Assembly (NCBI GenBank): GCA_045627405.1
Contig: JAZQNP010000013.1
Coordinates: 54,931 to 118,930, forward strand
Reading direction: 5' to 3'
Origin: Firm-04 sp045627405
GTDB taxonomy: Bacteria > Bacillota > Clostridia > Oscillospirales > Ruminococcaceae
Length of the DNA: 64,000 nucleotides
Shown here: in pieces, positions 1 through 9,263 of the stretch
How positions within the stretch are numbered: the first letter of the stretch is position 1
How the letters are laid out: the number at the start of each line of letters is the position of its first letter
Notes under the pieces: generated by a model
What the model was told of the DNA's origin: nothing
Seen by the model: only the letters and a program-made list of their open reading frames with translations
Database searches by the model: none
Program-made: the position numbers and the translations under genes

Positions 1-1192
1 ATACGATCATCGACGCAAAGGCAAACAAAATGTGCCGCGGAGATCTCCCGTATTTTCTGCGGTAATCGAGGAAGGTCGGCAGCAGGCGCGTTCTGAATTT
101 CGTTGTCGAATTCAGTGCAATCGACATCAGCTCATGCCGGATAAACGGGTTCATGAAACGCTCGATCACATCACCGGCAAAACGATCCAGCTCCGCCGCA
201 GGGAGGTTGATCGTCGGCTTGATCTCGCTTTTGATCAGTCCGCGGATAAATGCACCGGTCTCCGGGTCGGTCACTGCTTCGCGCACAGTGTCGATGCCGC
301 AGAGATATGCGACCGGAACCATTGCGGTGTGCGCGCCGTTGAGAATCTTGACCTTGCGCTGCTTATAGGGTGTAATATCGTCAGCGAAGATTACGTTCAG
401 TCCCGATTTGTCCGCCGGGAATCGCTCATAAATGAACGGCTCCTTCTGAATCACCCAGAGGTGGAAGATCTCGCCTTTGACAATGCTGTTGTCGCAGAAG
501 CCAATCTCCTCGCAGATTGCCTCAGCGGCGTCACGCGGATAGCCGGGCACGATCCGATCAACCAGCGTATTGGTGAAATGGTTTGCGGTCGTGAGCCATG
601 AAAGGAACCCGTCACCGAGCTGATTGATTTTTGCCAGCTCGCAGAGAATGCGCCGGAGCTCATCGCCGTTGTGGTCAATCAGTTCACACGGAATCACCGC
701 AAGCCCTTTTTGAGGATCGCCGCCGAAATGCAGATATCTCGCATAGAGCAGTGCCAGCAGCTTGCCCGGAAAGCTCTTCGGGCACACCGTCAGATCGGTG
801 TCGGTCTCATCCAGCGCAATGCCTGCCTCAGTCGTATTGGAAATCACGATTTGCAGGTCTTCACAGCGGGCATAGGAAAGATACTTCTCATAATCCGTAT
901 AGGGAACCACAAAATCTTGCAGGGCATCAATGATTTCACGCTTCTGCACCCGCTCACCGTTTTCAATCCCTTCGAGGCAGACGGTATACAGACCGTCCTG
1001 CTCCGAAAGCTCCTTCGCTCTGCCCTCGGGTGTCGGCTGTACAACTGCGACACCTGCATTCATGACACCGTTCCGGTTGAGATCCTGTACAATCCAATCC
1101 ACAAATGCGCGCAGAAAATTGCCCTCTCCGAACTGCAAAATGCGGACCGGTCTCTCCGCAGCCGGATAATTTGCTCTGTTTAAATTCTTCAT
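1..1192 (-). CDS. uxaB: Tagaturonate reductase (altronate oxidoreductase), C-terminus cut by window start
   Basis: NAD-dependent reduction of D-tagaturonate to D-altronate in the cytoplasmic galacturonate (Ashwell) pathway. The reading frame is open from an ATG at 1192 to base 1, giving 397 codons of a family normally about 480 residues, so roughly the last 80 residues lie outside the window. The N-terminus shows the polyol-dehydrogenase-family stretch ILQFGEGNFLRAFVDW, followed by SNTTEAGI, IPCELIDHNGDELR, LVDRIVPGYPRD, KVKILNGAHTAMVPVA and NSTTKFRTRLLP, all hallmarks of UxaB. It is the last visible gene of the pectin operon; uxaA and uxaC are not in the window and may follow. Identity is confident. 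Confidence 0.93.
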   Translation of the reverse strand, partial: MKNLNRANYPAAERPVRILQFGEGNFLRAFVDWIVQDLNRNGVMNAGVAVVQPTPEGRAKELSEQDGLYTVCLEGIENGERVQKREIIDALQDFVVPYTDYEKYLSYARCEDLQIVISNTTEAGIALDETDTDLTVCPKSFPGKLLALLYARYLHFGGDPQKGLAVIPCELIDHNGDELRRILCELAKINQLGDGFLSWLTTANHFTNTLVDRIVPGYPRDAAEAICEEIGFCDNSIVKGEIFHLWVIQKEPFIYERFPADKSGLNVIFADDITPYKQRKVKILNGAHTAMVPVAYLCGIDTVREAVTDPETGAFIRGLIKSEIKPTINLPAAELDRFAGDVIERFMNPFIRHELMSIALNSTTKFRTRLLPTFLDYRRKYGRSPRHILFAFASMIV

Positions 1193-1201
1193 AATCGACC
1201 C

Positions 1202-2305
1202 TCAGTTCACTCTTGTTTTGATACGTCTTGTTGTCTGCTTATCAAACAGATAAATGCTTCCGTAAGGAATATAAAATTCAAATTCCTGACCGATCTCCGG
1301 CGAAATATGCGGATCAACCTTGATGATCGACTTGATGCCGGACAGATCGGCATAAATATTGGTATTGTCACCGAGCAGCTCCACAAGCTCGACTGCACAC
1401 TGCATTCTGTATGCCTGACTGACGTCGTCGCTCTCTGCAAGCCGCACCGCCTCCGGGCGGAAGCCAAACATGATCTCCTGCCCTTCATACTGTTCCAGAA
1501 CCTGCCGGTCAACGGCAAGGCTGAGATCAATGTGATTGTCCGGCAGCCGGATGCAGCCGTTCTCAATGCGCGCCTCGATGAAGTTCATCGGCGGCTCACC
1601 GATGAATCCCGCAACAAACAGATTGACCGGATTGAAATACAGTTCATACGGCGTGCCGACCTGCTGAATATAACCGTCGCGCATGACCACGATCCGGTCT
1701 GCCATTGTCATTGCCTCGGTCTGATCGTGCGTGACATAGATTGTCGTTGCACCGGTCTCGCGGTGAATCTGCGAGATCTCTGAACGCATCGTCACGCGCT
1801 GCTTCGCATCGAGATTTGACAGCGGCTCATCCATCAGGAAGATATCGACCTTGCGGATGATTGCGCGGCCGACTGCGACTCTCTGCCGCTGACCGCCTGA
1901 CAGTTCACGCGGCTGCCGGTCCAGATAATCCGTCAGACCGAGGATTGCCGCGGTCACGTTGACCCGTTCCTCGATGACATCGTCGTCAACGCCCTGCAAC
2001 GTCAGCCCGAATGCGAGATTGTCATAGACCGTCATGTGCGGATAGAGCGCGTAGCTCTGGAACACCATCGCAACGCCGCGCTCACGGGGACCCATGTCGT
2101 TCGCCTTTACGCCGTCGATATAGAAATCACCCTTGCTGATGTTTTCAAGACCGGCGATCATGCGCAGCGTCGTGGATTTGCCGCAGCCGGAGGCTCCGAC
2201 AAACACGATGAATTCGCCCTTTTCGATCTCCAAATTAAAATCGTGTACGGCGTGAAAGCCGTTCGGGTAGATCTTATTGATTCCCCGCAAAGTTAAATAT
2301 GCCAT
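1202..2305 (-). CDS. msmX: ABC transporter ATP-binding protein, MsmX/UgpC type (first of two)
   Basis: A 367-residue ATPase that would power a carbohydrate importer of the CUT1 class. Visible motifs: Walker A GASGCGKST near residue 37, ABC signature LSGGQRQRVAVGRAI, Walker B IFLMDEPLSNLDAK, and the H-loop THDQTEA; after residue 240 comes the MalK/UgpC-type OB-fold regulatory domain. In Firmicutes such ATPases often serve several importers. It sits between kduI (33-bp gap) and uxaB, far from the permeases, while a second MsmX-like gene at 13201-14262 lies nearer to them, so which ATPase drives which importer is open. Confidence 0.93.
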   Translation of the reverse strand: MAYLTLRGINKIYPNGFHAVHDFNLEIEKGEFIVFVGASGCGKSTTLRMIAGLENISKGDFYIDGVKANDMGPRERGVAMVFQSYALYPHMTVYDNLAFGLTLQGVDDDVIEERVNVTAAILGLTDYLDRQPRELSGGQRQRVAVGRAIIRKVDIFLMDEPLSNLDAKQRVTMRSEISQIHRETGATTIYVTHDQTEAMTMADRIVVMRDGYIQQVGTPYELYFNPVNLFVAGFIGEPPMNFIEARIENGCIRLPDNHIDLSLAVDRQVLEQYEGQEIMFGFRPEAVRLAESDDVSQAYRMQCAVELVELLGDNTNIYADLSGIKSIIKVDPHISPEIGQEFEFYIPYGSIYLFDKQTTRRIKTRVN

Positions 2306-2338
2306 AGCTCAATCCCACACTTTTCATTGGTTTCCCGG

Positions 2339-3175
2339 TTATCGCAGATCCAGATTGCTGACCGTATCCATATCGTCATAGGTCTGATTCTCGCCGCACA
2401 TGCCCCAGATGAATGTATAGCAGCTGGTTGCCGTGCCGCTGTGAATCGACCAGCTCGGGCTGATGACAGCCTGCTCGTTGTGCATGATGATGTGGCGCGT
2501 CTCCTGCGGCTGACCCATCATGTGGAAGACAATATTGTCGCCCTCAACCTCAAAATAGAAATACACTTCCATTCTGCGCTCATGTGTATGCGCAGGCATG
2601 GTATTCCACGAGCTGGTCTGATCGAGTTCGGTCATGCCCATCGAAAGCTGACAGGATTTGCAGACAGCCGGGTGAATATACTGATTGACCACGCGCTTAT
2701 TGAGATTCTCGGGGCTGCCGAGCGGAATGTGATTTGCCTTTTCTTTCGTGATGAACACGGTCGGATAAGTCTGGTGTGCCGGACTGGAATTGATGTAAAA
2801 TTTTGCCGGTGCCGATGCGTCATCCGAACGGAATATGACCTCTTTCGTGCCCATTCCGATATAGAGTCCGTCCTTGTAGCCGAGCTGATATTCCTTGCCA
2901 TCGAGAATCACGGTGCCGGCTCCGCCGACATTGATGATACCCATTTCACGGCGTTCGAGGAAATATTCCGTGCCGAGTTCCTTGGTGCTGCCGAGCTTCA
3001 ACTCGAAGCTGACCGGCATCGCACCGCCTGCGATCATTCTGTCCTGATGCGAATAAGTCAGCGCAATCTCATCGGGCACAAACACCTTTTCAATCAAATA
3101 GTTTTTACGCAGTGTCTCTGTGTCATAGTGCTTGGAATCCTCGGGGTGATTGCTGTATCTGATGTCCAAAGTCAT
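2339..3175 (-). CDS. kduI: 5-keto-4-deoxyuronate isomerase KduI
   Basis: Converts 5-keto-4-deoxyuronate (DKI), formed spontaneously from unsaturated galacturonate, to 2,5-diketo-3-deoxygluconate. The 278 residues match the usual length. The cupin metal-binding region PAHTHERRMEVYFYF and the C-terminal GTATSCYTFIWGMCGEN with TYDDMD are clear KduI hallmarks; RREMGIINVGG is also typical. The start has AGAGGAG seven bases upstream. It works with KduD, KdgK and Eda encoded upstream in the same operon. Confidence 0.96.
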   Translation of the reverse strand: MTLDIRYSNHPEDSKHYDTETLRKNYLIEKVFVPDEIALTYSHQDRMIAGGAMPVSFELKLGSTKELGTEYFLERREMGIINVGGAGTVILDGKEYQLGYKDGLYIGMGTKEVIFRSDDASAPAKFYINSSPAHQTYPTVFITKEKANHIPLGSPENLNKRVVNQYIHPAVCKSCQLSMGMTELDQTSSWNTMPAHTHERRMEVYFYFEVEGDNIVFHMMGQPQETRHIIMHNEQAVISPSWSIHSGTATSCYTFIWGMCGENQTYDDMDTVSNLDLR

Positions 3176-3195
3176 AATAATCTCCTCTTATCATA

Positions 3196-4032
3196 TCATA
3201 AAAATTCTCTGAGATATGCCGCAGCAGGTGCAATATCCGCGCCGGTCGTACCTTCCAAAACAAGAGCTGCATCCGGGCAGACCTTCCGGATCTCCGGAAT
3301 GATGCGGGCGTAATCAAAAATGCCCTTTCCGACGCCGCACTGTTTCAGCGTTCCGTCGCTGTTCACCGTGCAGTCCTTGATATGGAACACGCAGATCCGG
3401 TCGCCGAAGATTTGCAGACCCTCGTTCAGAATATCGTACATGCTGTCAAGATTGGAACTGTCCAGATAATTATACAGATCAAAAATGATCCGGATATTGT
3501 CCGCGCCGATGCGTCTGACCACATCGGACAGCGTTTTCACGTTCCAGCAGACATGCCCGAACGCGCCCTCCATGCCGACCTGCATACCGCAGTCCTTGGC
3601 ATACCCGCACAGCTCCGAAAAGACCCGTTCCACACGGTCGAGTGCCTCCTTCGTGCGGTTCATCGGATGATAGATCCATTTGTCGCCGTTGTAGGAGCCG
3701 GTCTCCGAGCCGACAATTCCGCAGCCGAATGCACCGGCAAGCCGCAGATAATCCTTGAACACGGCGATCCCGGTCTCTGTTTTCTGCACATCGGGGTGTA
3801 CCGGATTGAAATATGCGCCGATCAGCGGTACGCTTTTGCCGGCAGCTTCAAAATTCTGCCGGAATGTCTTTGCACGTTCCGCCGTAACAGAACCGGGTGT
3901 ATACATAACCCCGTCCAGACACTTGTAGGCGACGAGCTGCACGCCGTCAAGACCGTATTCATCGAGCTTCCCGATGATGCCTGCCTCATTTCTGACGCCG
4001 AGATCGTGCGCACGGATAAACAGCTTCATCAT
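3196..4032 (-). CDS. Sugar phosphate isomerase/epimerase-like TIM-barrel protein
   Basis: A 278-residue protein of the AP-endonuclease-2 / xylose-isomerase-like TIM-barrel superfamily. It shows the characteristic strand ends: MEGAFGHVCW, IIFDLYNYLD, DRICVFHIKDC and ALVLEGTTG, where Glu, Asp, His and Glu would bind a divalent metal. Its first ATG overlaps the kdgK stop codon, so translation is probably coupled; a second ATG directly follows. The substrate is unknown. Position between kdgK and kduI suggests a uronate or deoxyuronate isomerisation, but no specific reaction can be assigned. Confidence 0.82.
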   Translation of the reverse strand: MMKLFIRAHDLGVRNEAGIIGKLDEYGLDGVQLVAYKCLDGVMYTPGSVTAERAKTFRQNFEAAGKSVPLIGAYFNPVHPDVQKTETGIAVFKDYLRLAGAFGCGIVGSETGSYNGDKWIYHPMNRTKEALDRVERVFSELCGYAKDCGMQVGMEGAFGHVCWNVKTLSDVVRRIGADNIRIIFDLYNYLDSSNLDSMYDILNEGLQIFGDRICVFHIKDCTVNSDGTLKQCGVGKGIFDYARIIPEIRKVCPDAALVLEGTTGADIAPAAAYLREFL

Positions 4033-5060
4033 CGCTGCACGCGGCCGGATGCATCGCCGCCGGCGAGGTTTTCAACCTCTGCACGGCTCACAAGATTGAA
4101 GTCGCCGGGTATCGTATGTTTGAGCGCAGATGCCGCAACTGCAAATTCCAGTGCAGCCTTGAAATCCTTGCCGTCGTTCAGTCCGCAGATCAGACCGCCT
4201 GCAAAGGAATCGCCGCCGCCGACGCGGTCAACGATCGGGGCGATGCGGTATTTTCTCGAATGATAGAACTCTCTGGTCTCGCCGTCCATGATACATGCGG
4301 ACCAGTCATTGTCCGAGGCAGAATGACTCTCACGCAAAGAGGAAACCACAAATTTGAAACCGAAGGTGTCGATCATGCGGTTGAAAATATCCACATAGCC
4401 CGCAAGTTCGAGATCGCCCTTTGTCACATCGGTGTTGCCGGGTTTGAAGCCAAGCACCTTTTCTGCGTCCTCCTCGTTGCCGATGCAGACATCGACATAC
4501 TGCATCAGGGCGGTCATGACCTTTTGTGCCTTCTCGGAGCTCCACAGCTTCTTGCGGAAGTTCAGATCGACGGAGACCGTCACGCCGTGCTTTTTGGCTG
4601 CTTTGAGAGCAGCCTCAGTCAGCCTGGCAGCACTGTCGGAGATTGCCGGCGTGATGCCGGTAAAATGAAACCAGTCTGCATCGCGGAAGACCGCATCAAA
4701 ATCGAACACCGATTCGTCGGCAGTTGCAATCGAAGAGCCTGCACGGTCATACACGACATTGGAGGCACGCATCGAAGCACCTGTTTCCAGAAAATAGATG
4801 CCGAGGCGGTCGCCGCATTTTGCAATATGCGCTGTTCCGACGCCGTACTTGCGCAGTGCTGCGACCGCACAGTTTCCGATCGCATTGTCGGGTACTGCGG
4901 TCACAAAATCAGCGTCGTGGCCGTAGTTTGCCAGCGAGACCGCGACATTTGCCTCTCCGCCGCCGTAATTCACATCAAATTCGTCTGCCTGAATAAATCT
5001 CTCGTTGTTCGGGGTCGAAAGCCGCAGCATGATCTCGCCCATGGTAACGATCTTTGCCAT
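4029..5060 (-). CDS. kdgK: 2-keto-3-deoxygluconate kinase (PfkB family)
   Basis: Phosphorylates 2-keto-3-deoxygluconate to KDPG. The 343-residue ribokinase-fold protein begins MAKIVTMGEIMLRLS, has the substrate-side NYGGGEANVAVSLA, FHFTGITPA and VSVDLNFRKKLW, and the C-terminal PfkB signature RVGGGDSFAGG with the catalytic Asp. The ribosome site is GGAGG nine bases before the ATG. Placement directly downstream of the KDPG aldolase supports KDG rather than fructose or adenosine as substrate. Confidence 0.93.
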   Translation of the reverse strand: MAKIVTMGEIMLRLSTPNNERFIQADEFDVNYGGGEANVAVSLANYGHDADFVTAVPDNAIGNCAVAALRKYGVGTAHIAKCGDRLGIYFLETGASMRASNVVYDRAGSSIATADESVFDFDAVFRDADWFHFTGITPAISDSAARLTEAALKAAKKHGVTVSVDLNFRKKLWSSEKAQKVMTALMQYVDVCIGNEEDAEKVLGFKPGNTDVTKGDLELAGYVDIFNRMIDTFGFKFVVSSLRESHSASDNDWSACIMDGETREFYHSRKYRIAPIVDRVGGGDSFAGGLICGLNDGKDFKAALEFAVAASALKHTIPGDFNLVSRAEVENLAGGDASGRVQR

Positions 5061-5075
5061 TTTCTGTTTCCTCCG

Positions 5076-6047
5076 TTATTTTTTTTCGACCAGATGGATC
5101 GCAAAGCCTGCAAGCTCGTTTTTCAGATAAACCACTGTGAGCCTGCCGTCGCTGTCATATTTCGCGGTTGACATATCCGCCTCGACGCCCTGATTGCCGA
5201 GCTGATAGACAGCTCTGCGCACATTGTTGCAGGAAACTGCGATATGCCCCTTTGTACCCTTGAACGGCGTCTTCATGCACTCGATCAGAGAATCTGCATA
5301 GACGCTGCTGTTTCCGATCTTCTGCCCCCAGCCGAACATCTCCGTGAACTTTGCCGAAACGCCGACCGCTTCTGCCTCGTTCTCGCAGTTGATTCCGATA
5401 TGTGCAAGGGAAAAGCCGAGCATTTTGTTGACCGCCGAACGGCAGAGCGCGGTGATCTCATCCCACTTGCCGGCTTTGACAAGCTGATCCGGAACGATCC
5501 AGCTTCCGCCGCAGCAAACAATCTTTTTGAACGCAAGATAGGTATTGAGATTGTTCTCGTTGACACCGCCGGTCGGCATGAATTTCATTGACGCATACGG
5601 TGCGGACACTGCTTTGATATACGGCAGACCGCCTGCCTGCTCTGCGGGGAAGAACTTGACAAAATCAAGTCCCAGCTCCATTGCCTGCTCGATCTGGGAA
5701 CCGTTTGCAACGCCCGGCACAAAGGGAATCCCTCTGTCGAGGCAGTGCTGCACGACCTTCGGATTCAGACCGGGAGCCACACAGAATTTCGCACCTGCTT
5801 CGATCGCACGGTCGCACTGATCGACCGTCAGCACGGTGCCGGCACCGACCAGCATGTCCGGGTAAGCCTTCACCATGTCCGCGATGACTCTGTCTGCACC
5901 CTCGGCACGGAAGGTCACCTCTGCGCAGCGGATGCCGCCCTCATAGAGTGCCTTTGCCAGTGCAGCAGCGTCTGCGGTATTTTCAAGCTTGATGACCGGC
6001 ACGATACCGGTACATTCCAGCTGTTCCAGAAATTCCTTGTTGTCCAT
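5076..6047 (-). CDS. eda: KDPG/KHG aldolase with C-terminal glyoxalase-like extension
   Basis: Cleaves 2-keto-3-deoxy-6-phosphogluconate to pyruvate and glyceraldehyde-3-phosphate. The start at 6047 (MDNKEFLEQ) has AGGAGG just upstream; a longer frame beginning at 6113 would overlap kduD and lacks such a site. Residues 1-210 are a normal class I aldolase with EVTFRAEGA, VGAGTVLTV, FVPGVANGSQ, the Schiff-base lysine in FVKFFPAE and MPTGGVN. Residues about 212-323 are extra compared with the classical ~210-residue enzyme and read LAHIGINCENEAEA...GHIAVSCNNVRRA, resembling a degenerate vicinal-oxygen-chelate (glyoxalase/bleomycin-resistance) fold. The extension's role is unknown. Confidence 0.92.
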   Translation of the reverse strand: MDNKEFLEQLECTGIVPVIKLENTADAAALAKALYEGGIRCAEVTFRAEGADRVIADMVKAYPDMLVGAGTVLTVDQCDRAIEAGAKFCVAPGLNPKVVQHCLDRGIPFVPGVANGSQIEQAMELGLDFVKFFPAEQAGGLPYIKAVSAPYASMKFMPTGGVNENNLNTYLAFKKIVCCGGSWIVPDQLVKAGKWDEITALCRSAVNKMLGFSLAHIGINCENEAEAVGVSAKFTEMFGWGQKIGNSSVYADSLIECMKTPFKGTKGHIAVSCNNVRRAVYQLGNQGVEADMSTAKYDSDGRLTVVYLKNELAGFAIHLVEKK

Positions 6048-6069
6048 TTCTGATTCCTCCTGAATTTGA

Positions 6070-6825
6070 TTATCTTCCGAGCCAGCCGCCGTCAACCGCA
6101 AGCGTAAAGCCATTCACATAGTCGCTTGCAGAAGATGCAAGAAATACAGCCGCGCCCATCAGATCGTCCGGCGTACCCCATCTTCCGGCGGGGATCCGGT
6201 CAAGAATCGCAGCACTGCGCTCACTGTCTGCGCGAAGTGCCTGCGTGTTGTTGGTCGCCATATAACCCGGGGCGATTGCGTTGACATTGATGCCGTATTT
6301 CGCCCACTCGTTCGCCATCGTCATCGTGATGCCCTTCACCGCCGATTTGCTCGCGGTATAGCTCGGAACACGAATGCCGCCCTGATAGGAAAGCATACTC
6401 GCAACGGAAATGATCTTTCCGCCCTCACCCTGCCGGATAAACTGTTTTGCAGCAGCCTGAGAGAGGAAGAACAGTGTGCGGCAGTTGACATTCATCACAA
6501 GATCCCAGTTTTCCACGGTGAAGTCGATGCTGTCCTCGCGCTTGATAATGCCTGCGTTGTTGACCAGAATATCAAGTCTGCCGAATTCGCTGACCGCTGT
6601 TTCGATGATCTGATTGACCGGTTCCAGCGACGAAAGATCTGCTGTGATATACCGGAAACGGTCGCTGCCGATCAGCTTTTCCGTCTCGGTGCTGGGCGAT
6701 CTTGAAACACCCAGAACCTTTGCGCCCGCCTCGGCAAATGCTCTTGCAATGCCCTGGCCGAGTCCGGTGTCACTGCCGGTTACAACAGCGACCTTGCCTG
6801 CTAAACTGAACATATCCAGAATCAT
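6070..6825 (-). CDS. kduD: 2-dehydro-3-deoxy-D-gluconate 5-dehydrogenase KduD (SDR)
   Basis: NAD(P)-dependent short-chain dehydrogenase interconverting 2,5-diketo-3-deoxygluconate and KDG, the step after KduI. The 251 residues show the nucleotide loop GSDTGLGQGIA, the NNAG motif, a catalytic Ser in VASMLSYQGG and the YTASK active site, plus APGYMATNNT and the C-terminal DGGWLGR typical of KduD. GGAGG lies seven bases upstream of the ATG. It is followed by eda after a 22-bp gap. Confidence 0.94.
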   Translation of the reverse strand: MILDMFSLAGKVAVVTGSDTGLGQGIARAFAEAGAKVLGVSRSPSTETEKLIGSDRFRYITADLSSLEPVNQIIETAVSEFGRLDILVNNAGIIKREDSIDFTVENWDLVMNVNCRTLFFLSQAAAKQFIRQGEGGKIISVASMLSYQGGIRVPSYTASKSAVKGITMTMANEWAKYGINVNAIAPGYMATNNTQALRADSERSAAILDRIPAGRWGTPDDLMGAAVFLASSASDYVNGFTLAVDGGWLGR

Positions 6826-6857
6826 AATGATACCTCCGAATCATTGTATTTTTGTTA

Positions 6858-7853
6858 TCAGAGAAGAGCCGCTGCCTTCAACACGGTCACATAGAGAAAG
6901 ATCGTAACGGTGCTGATAAGACTGGTCCATATAACAAGCTGACCTGCAAGCTCCTCGTCGGAACCCATTTCCTTCGCCATGATCGCAGAAGCGACTGCGA
7001 CCGGCGTTGCAAAGACGCCGACATAGACTGCAAAATGCTCTCCCGTCAGACTAAGCGGTCCACGCAGCAGAAAAGCCCCCAGCAGACCGACCACCGGCAC
7101 AGCAACTGTCCGCAGTGCCGTGCCGAATATAATCTCCCTGCGCAGTCTTGCAACAGCCGAGAATTCAAATCTGCCGCCGAGTACCATGAGCGCAAACGGC
7201 GTACAGAGGGATTTGACGCTCTCCATTGCAGAGAACAGCGGCTTGATATGGCTCAGCCGAAAGCCGATGTCCGCCGCCGTAAAAATCTCCCGGATTCCGA
7301 GTACCGCAATCCCGGACAATGTGCCGAGAATCAGCGGATTGCAGACGATCCCGTGCAGCATTTTTCTGACATCAACACGGCGTTTGTCAGTCTGCGGGCT
7401 GAACACCGTCAGCGTAACAACGCCGAGGATATTGAAAACCGGCACGCAGAACGCCGACATGACGCCCGCCGCAGATGCGCCCTTCTCTCCGAACAGCGAT
7501 GTCGCAAGCGGAATGCCGATGATTGCATAATTGGAACGGAACACACCCTGAATCAGTGCGCCGCGCTTTGCACGATCCTTCGTAAATGCACAACACACTG
7601 CGACTGAAAGCGCGAAGATCACCAGAACAGTGCCGATTCCGTAGACAATAAATGCGGCATTCACATCCGACAGTCTGTCGATCTGATAGACATTGAGAAA
7701 CAGCATGACCGGCAGCAGCACACGAAAGGTCAGCCGGTTTCCGACGTCGAGAAACTCCTTTGAGAGCATTCCGCTCCGTTTGAGCAGATAGCCCAGCACA
7801 ATCAGAAAAATGATCGGCAGCACCGCATTGGCGGAAAAGATCAGTGCGTCCAT
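6858..7853 (-). CDS. AEC family transporter (auxin efflux carrier/malate permease type)
   Basis: A 331-residue integral membrane protein with about ten hydrophobic segments. It begins with FSANAVLPIIFLIVLGYLLKRSG and has the mid-protein RSNYAIIGIPLA and the late PVAVASAIMAKEMG that are typical of the AEC (PIN-like) family. Members move carboxylates or related anions. It begins four bases after the GH4 stop with only a weak ribosome site, so it is probably translationally coupled. A role in uronate import or organic-acid export is a guess from context. Confidence 0.85.
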   Translation of the reverse strand: MDALIFSANAVLPIIFLIVLGYLLKRSGMLSKEFLDVGNRLTFRVLLPVMLFLNVYQIDRLSDVNAAFIVYGIGTVLVIFALSVAVCCAFTKDRAKRGALIQGVFRSNYAIIGIPLATSLFGEKGASAAGVMSAFCVPVFNILGVVTLTVFSPQTDKRRVDVRKMLHGIVCNPLILGTLSGIAVLGIREIFTAADIGFRLSHIKPLFSAMESVKSLCTPFALMVLGGRFEFSAVARLRREIIFGTALRTVAVPVVGLLGAFLLRGPLSLTGEHFAVYVGVFATPVAVASAIMAKEMGSDEELAGQLVIWTSLISTVTIFLYVTVLKAAALL

Positions 7854-7856
7854 GCT

Positions 7857-9263
7857 TTACAGTTCCAGCGACGGATAATATGCCGTCAGATATGGTTCCG
7901 TTGCCTTTGTCATCTTGCCGAAGAGTTCTCTCGCCTGCGAAAGTTTCAGCCCGTCACAGAGCGGCTGATTGAGAAACACCTCAAAGATTTTCCTGAGGTC
8001 GCGCTCTTTGATGCCGCGGTACAGATTTTCAATGTTGACCGCATTCCGGAGCACAAGTGCATTCACCTCGCCCGGCAGTTTCTTTGCCGTGACCGGTTTC
8101 AGACTGTTGCAGGAGAACACGCAGTTTGTTTCAGTCACAGAGCCAAGCGGCAGGTCCGGCATCTGCCCGACATTGACGACATTGGCATTTGAGACCGTCG
8201 GCGGAATCAGCCCGAGCAGTGCTTTCATCAGCTCGACGACCTCCTCATCGCTGTGTACAACGTCCGGCTGCATTTCACCGGCAGCAATCCGTTTGGATAC
8301 AGCAATTTTTTCCGCGCAATCCTTTTTGCGGTATGCGACGGAGGTCAGATGAAACAGCCAGCTTTCGGCAGCTTCTCTGTCTGACAGATACCATGACCGG
8401 TTCATAAATTCAGCGAGATGCCGGTCCCCTGCCGCAGCGAGCACGCCGAACCGCCGGAACAGATCCATCTTCACCTTGTTGCCGCACAGAAACGGGTCGC
8501 TGCGGAAATCATCCGGCGCGATGCCCTTGCGTGAGCAATACCCGCTTTCATAGTATCTGTCAATAAAATCAGGCAGCAGCTTCAACAGATCCACACCCTG
8601 ATAATTCGCCTCGGTAATCCATGTGAAGTGGTTGATACCGCTGGCGTCGGTCACCAGATCCTGACGATCCGGCCGCGGAATCCCAAGCATCTCCTTTGCT
8701 GCACAGCACAGAAACTCCTGCGCATGAAACACCTCATGACAGCAGCCGAATGCCTTGATTCCGGGAAATACATCATAGAGCGTTTTTGTGCATGCCGTCA
8801 TCGGATTGGTCAGATTGATGACCCATGCATCGGGACAGTGTGCTTTGATTGCACGCGCAAATTCCTCATAAATCGGAACAGTCCGCATTGCACGGAGCAC
8901 ACCGCCGGGACCGACTGTATCGCCGACCGGCTGGAAAATACCGTATTCCTCAGGAAGATGCACGTCGCCTTCCATTTCGTCAAATGTACCGGGGAGAATA
9001 GAGCAGACTACAAAATCTGCGCCGTCCAGTGCCTGCCCGAGCTCCGCACAGACACTGTATTTCCAGACGGACACCGTCTGCGGTGCCGCGTTGATTCGTT
9101 CACCGATGCGCAGATTGCGTTCGGCAGCGGAAATATCAATATCATACAGCGCAATCTCTCCGCTGAGATCCTTTGCAAGCGCGAGGTCTGTCATGAACAC
9201 TCTCGCCCAAGCCTTTGAACCGCCCCCGATATACGCAATTTTGATCTGTTTCATTTCATTCAT
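7857..9263 (-). CDS. GH4 alpha-galacturonidase (LplD-like)
   Basis: NAD- and Mn-dependent glycosidase of family 4, expected to release galacturonate from short oligogalacturonides in the cytoplasm. The 468-residue protein opens with the Rossmann motif IAYIGGGSKAWA, carries NLTNPMTACT, the metal-site segment GCCHEVFHAQEF and GINHFTWI, all GH4 features, and resembles the LplD branch (alpha-galacturonidase) rather than 6-phospho-glucosidases. No signal peptide. Its ATG overlaps the end of the GH105 gene. Polygalacturonase, GH105 and KDG genes around it support the galacturonide substrate. Confidence 0.9.
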   Translation of the reverse strand: MNEMKQIKIAYIGGGSKAWARVFMTDLALAKDLSGEIALYDIDISAAERNLRIGERINAAPQTVSVWKYSVCAELGQALDGADFVVCSILPGTFDEMEGDVHLPEEYGIFQPVGDTVGPGGVLRAMRTVPIYEEFARAIKAHCPDAWVINLTNPMTACTKTLYDVFPGIKAFGCCHEVFHAQEFLCCAAKEMLGIPRPDRQDLVTDASGINHFTWITEANYQGVDLLKLLPDFIDRYYESGYCSRKGIAPDDFRSDPFLCGNKVKMDLFRRFGVLAAAGDRHLAEFMNRSWYLSDREAAESWLFHLTSVAYRKKDCAEKIAVSKRIAAGEMQPDVVHSDEEVVELMKALLGLIPPTVSNANVVNVGQMPDLPLGSVTETNCVFSCNSLKPVTAKKLPGEVNALVLRNAVNIENLYRGIKERDLRKIFEVFLNQPLCDGLKLSQARELFGKMTKATEPYLTAYYPSLEL

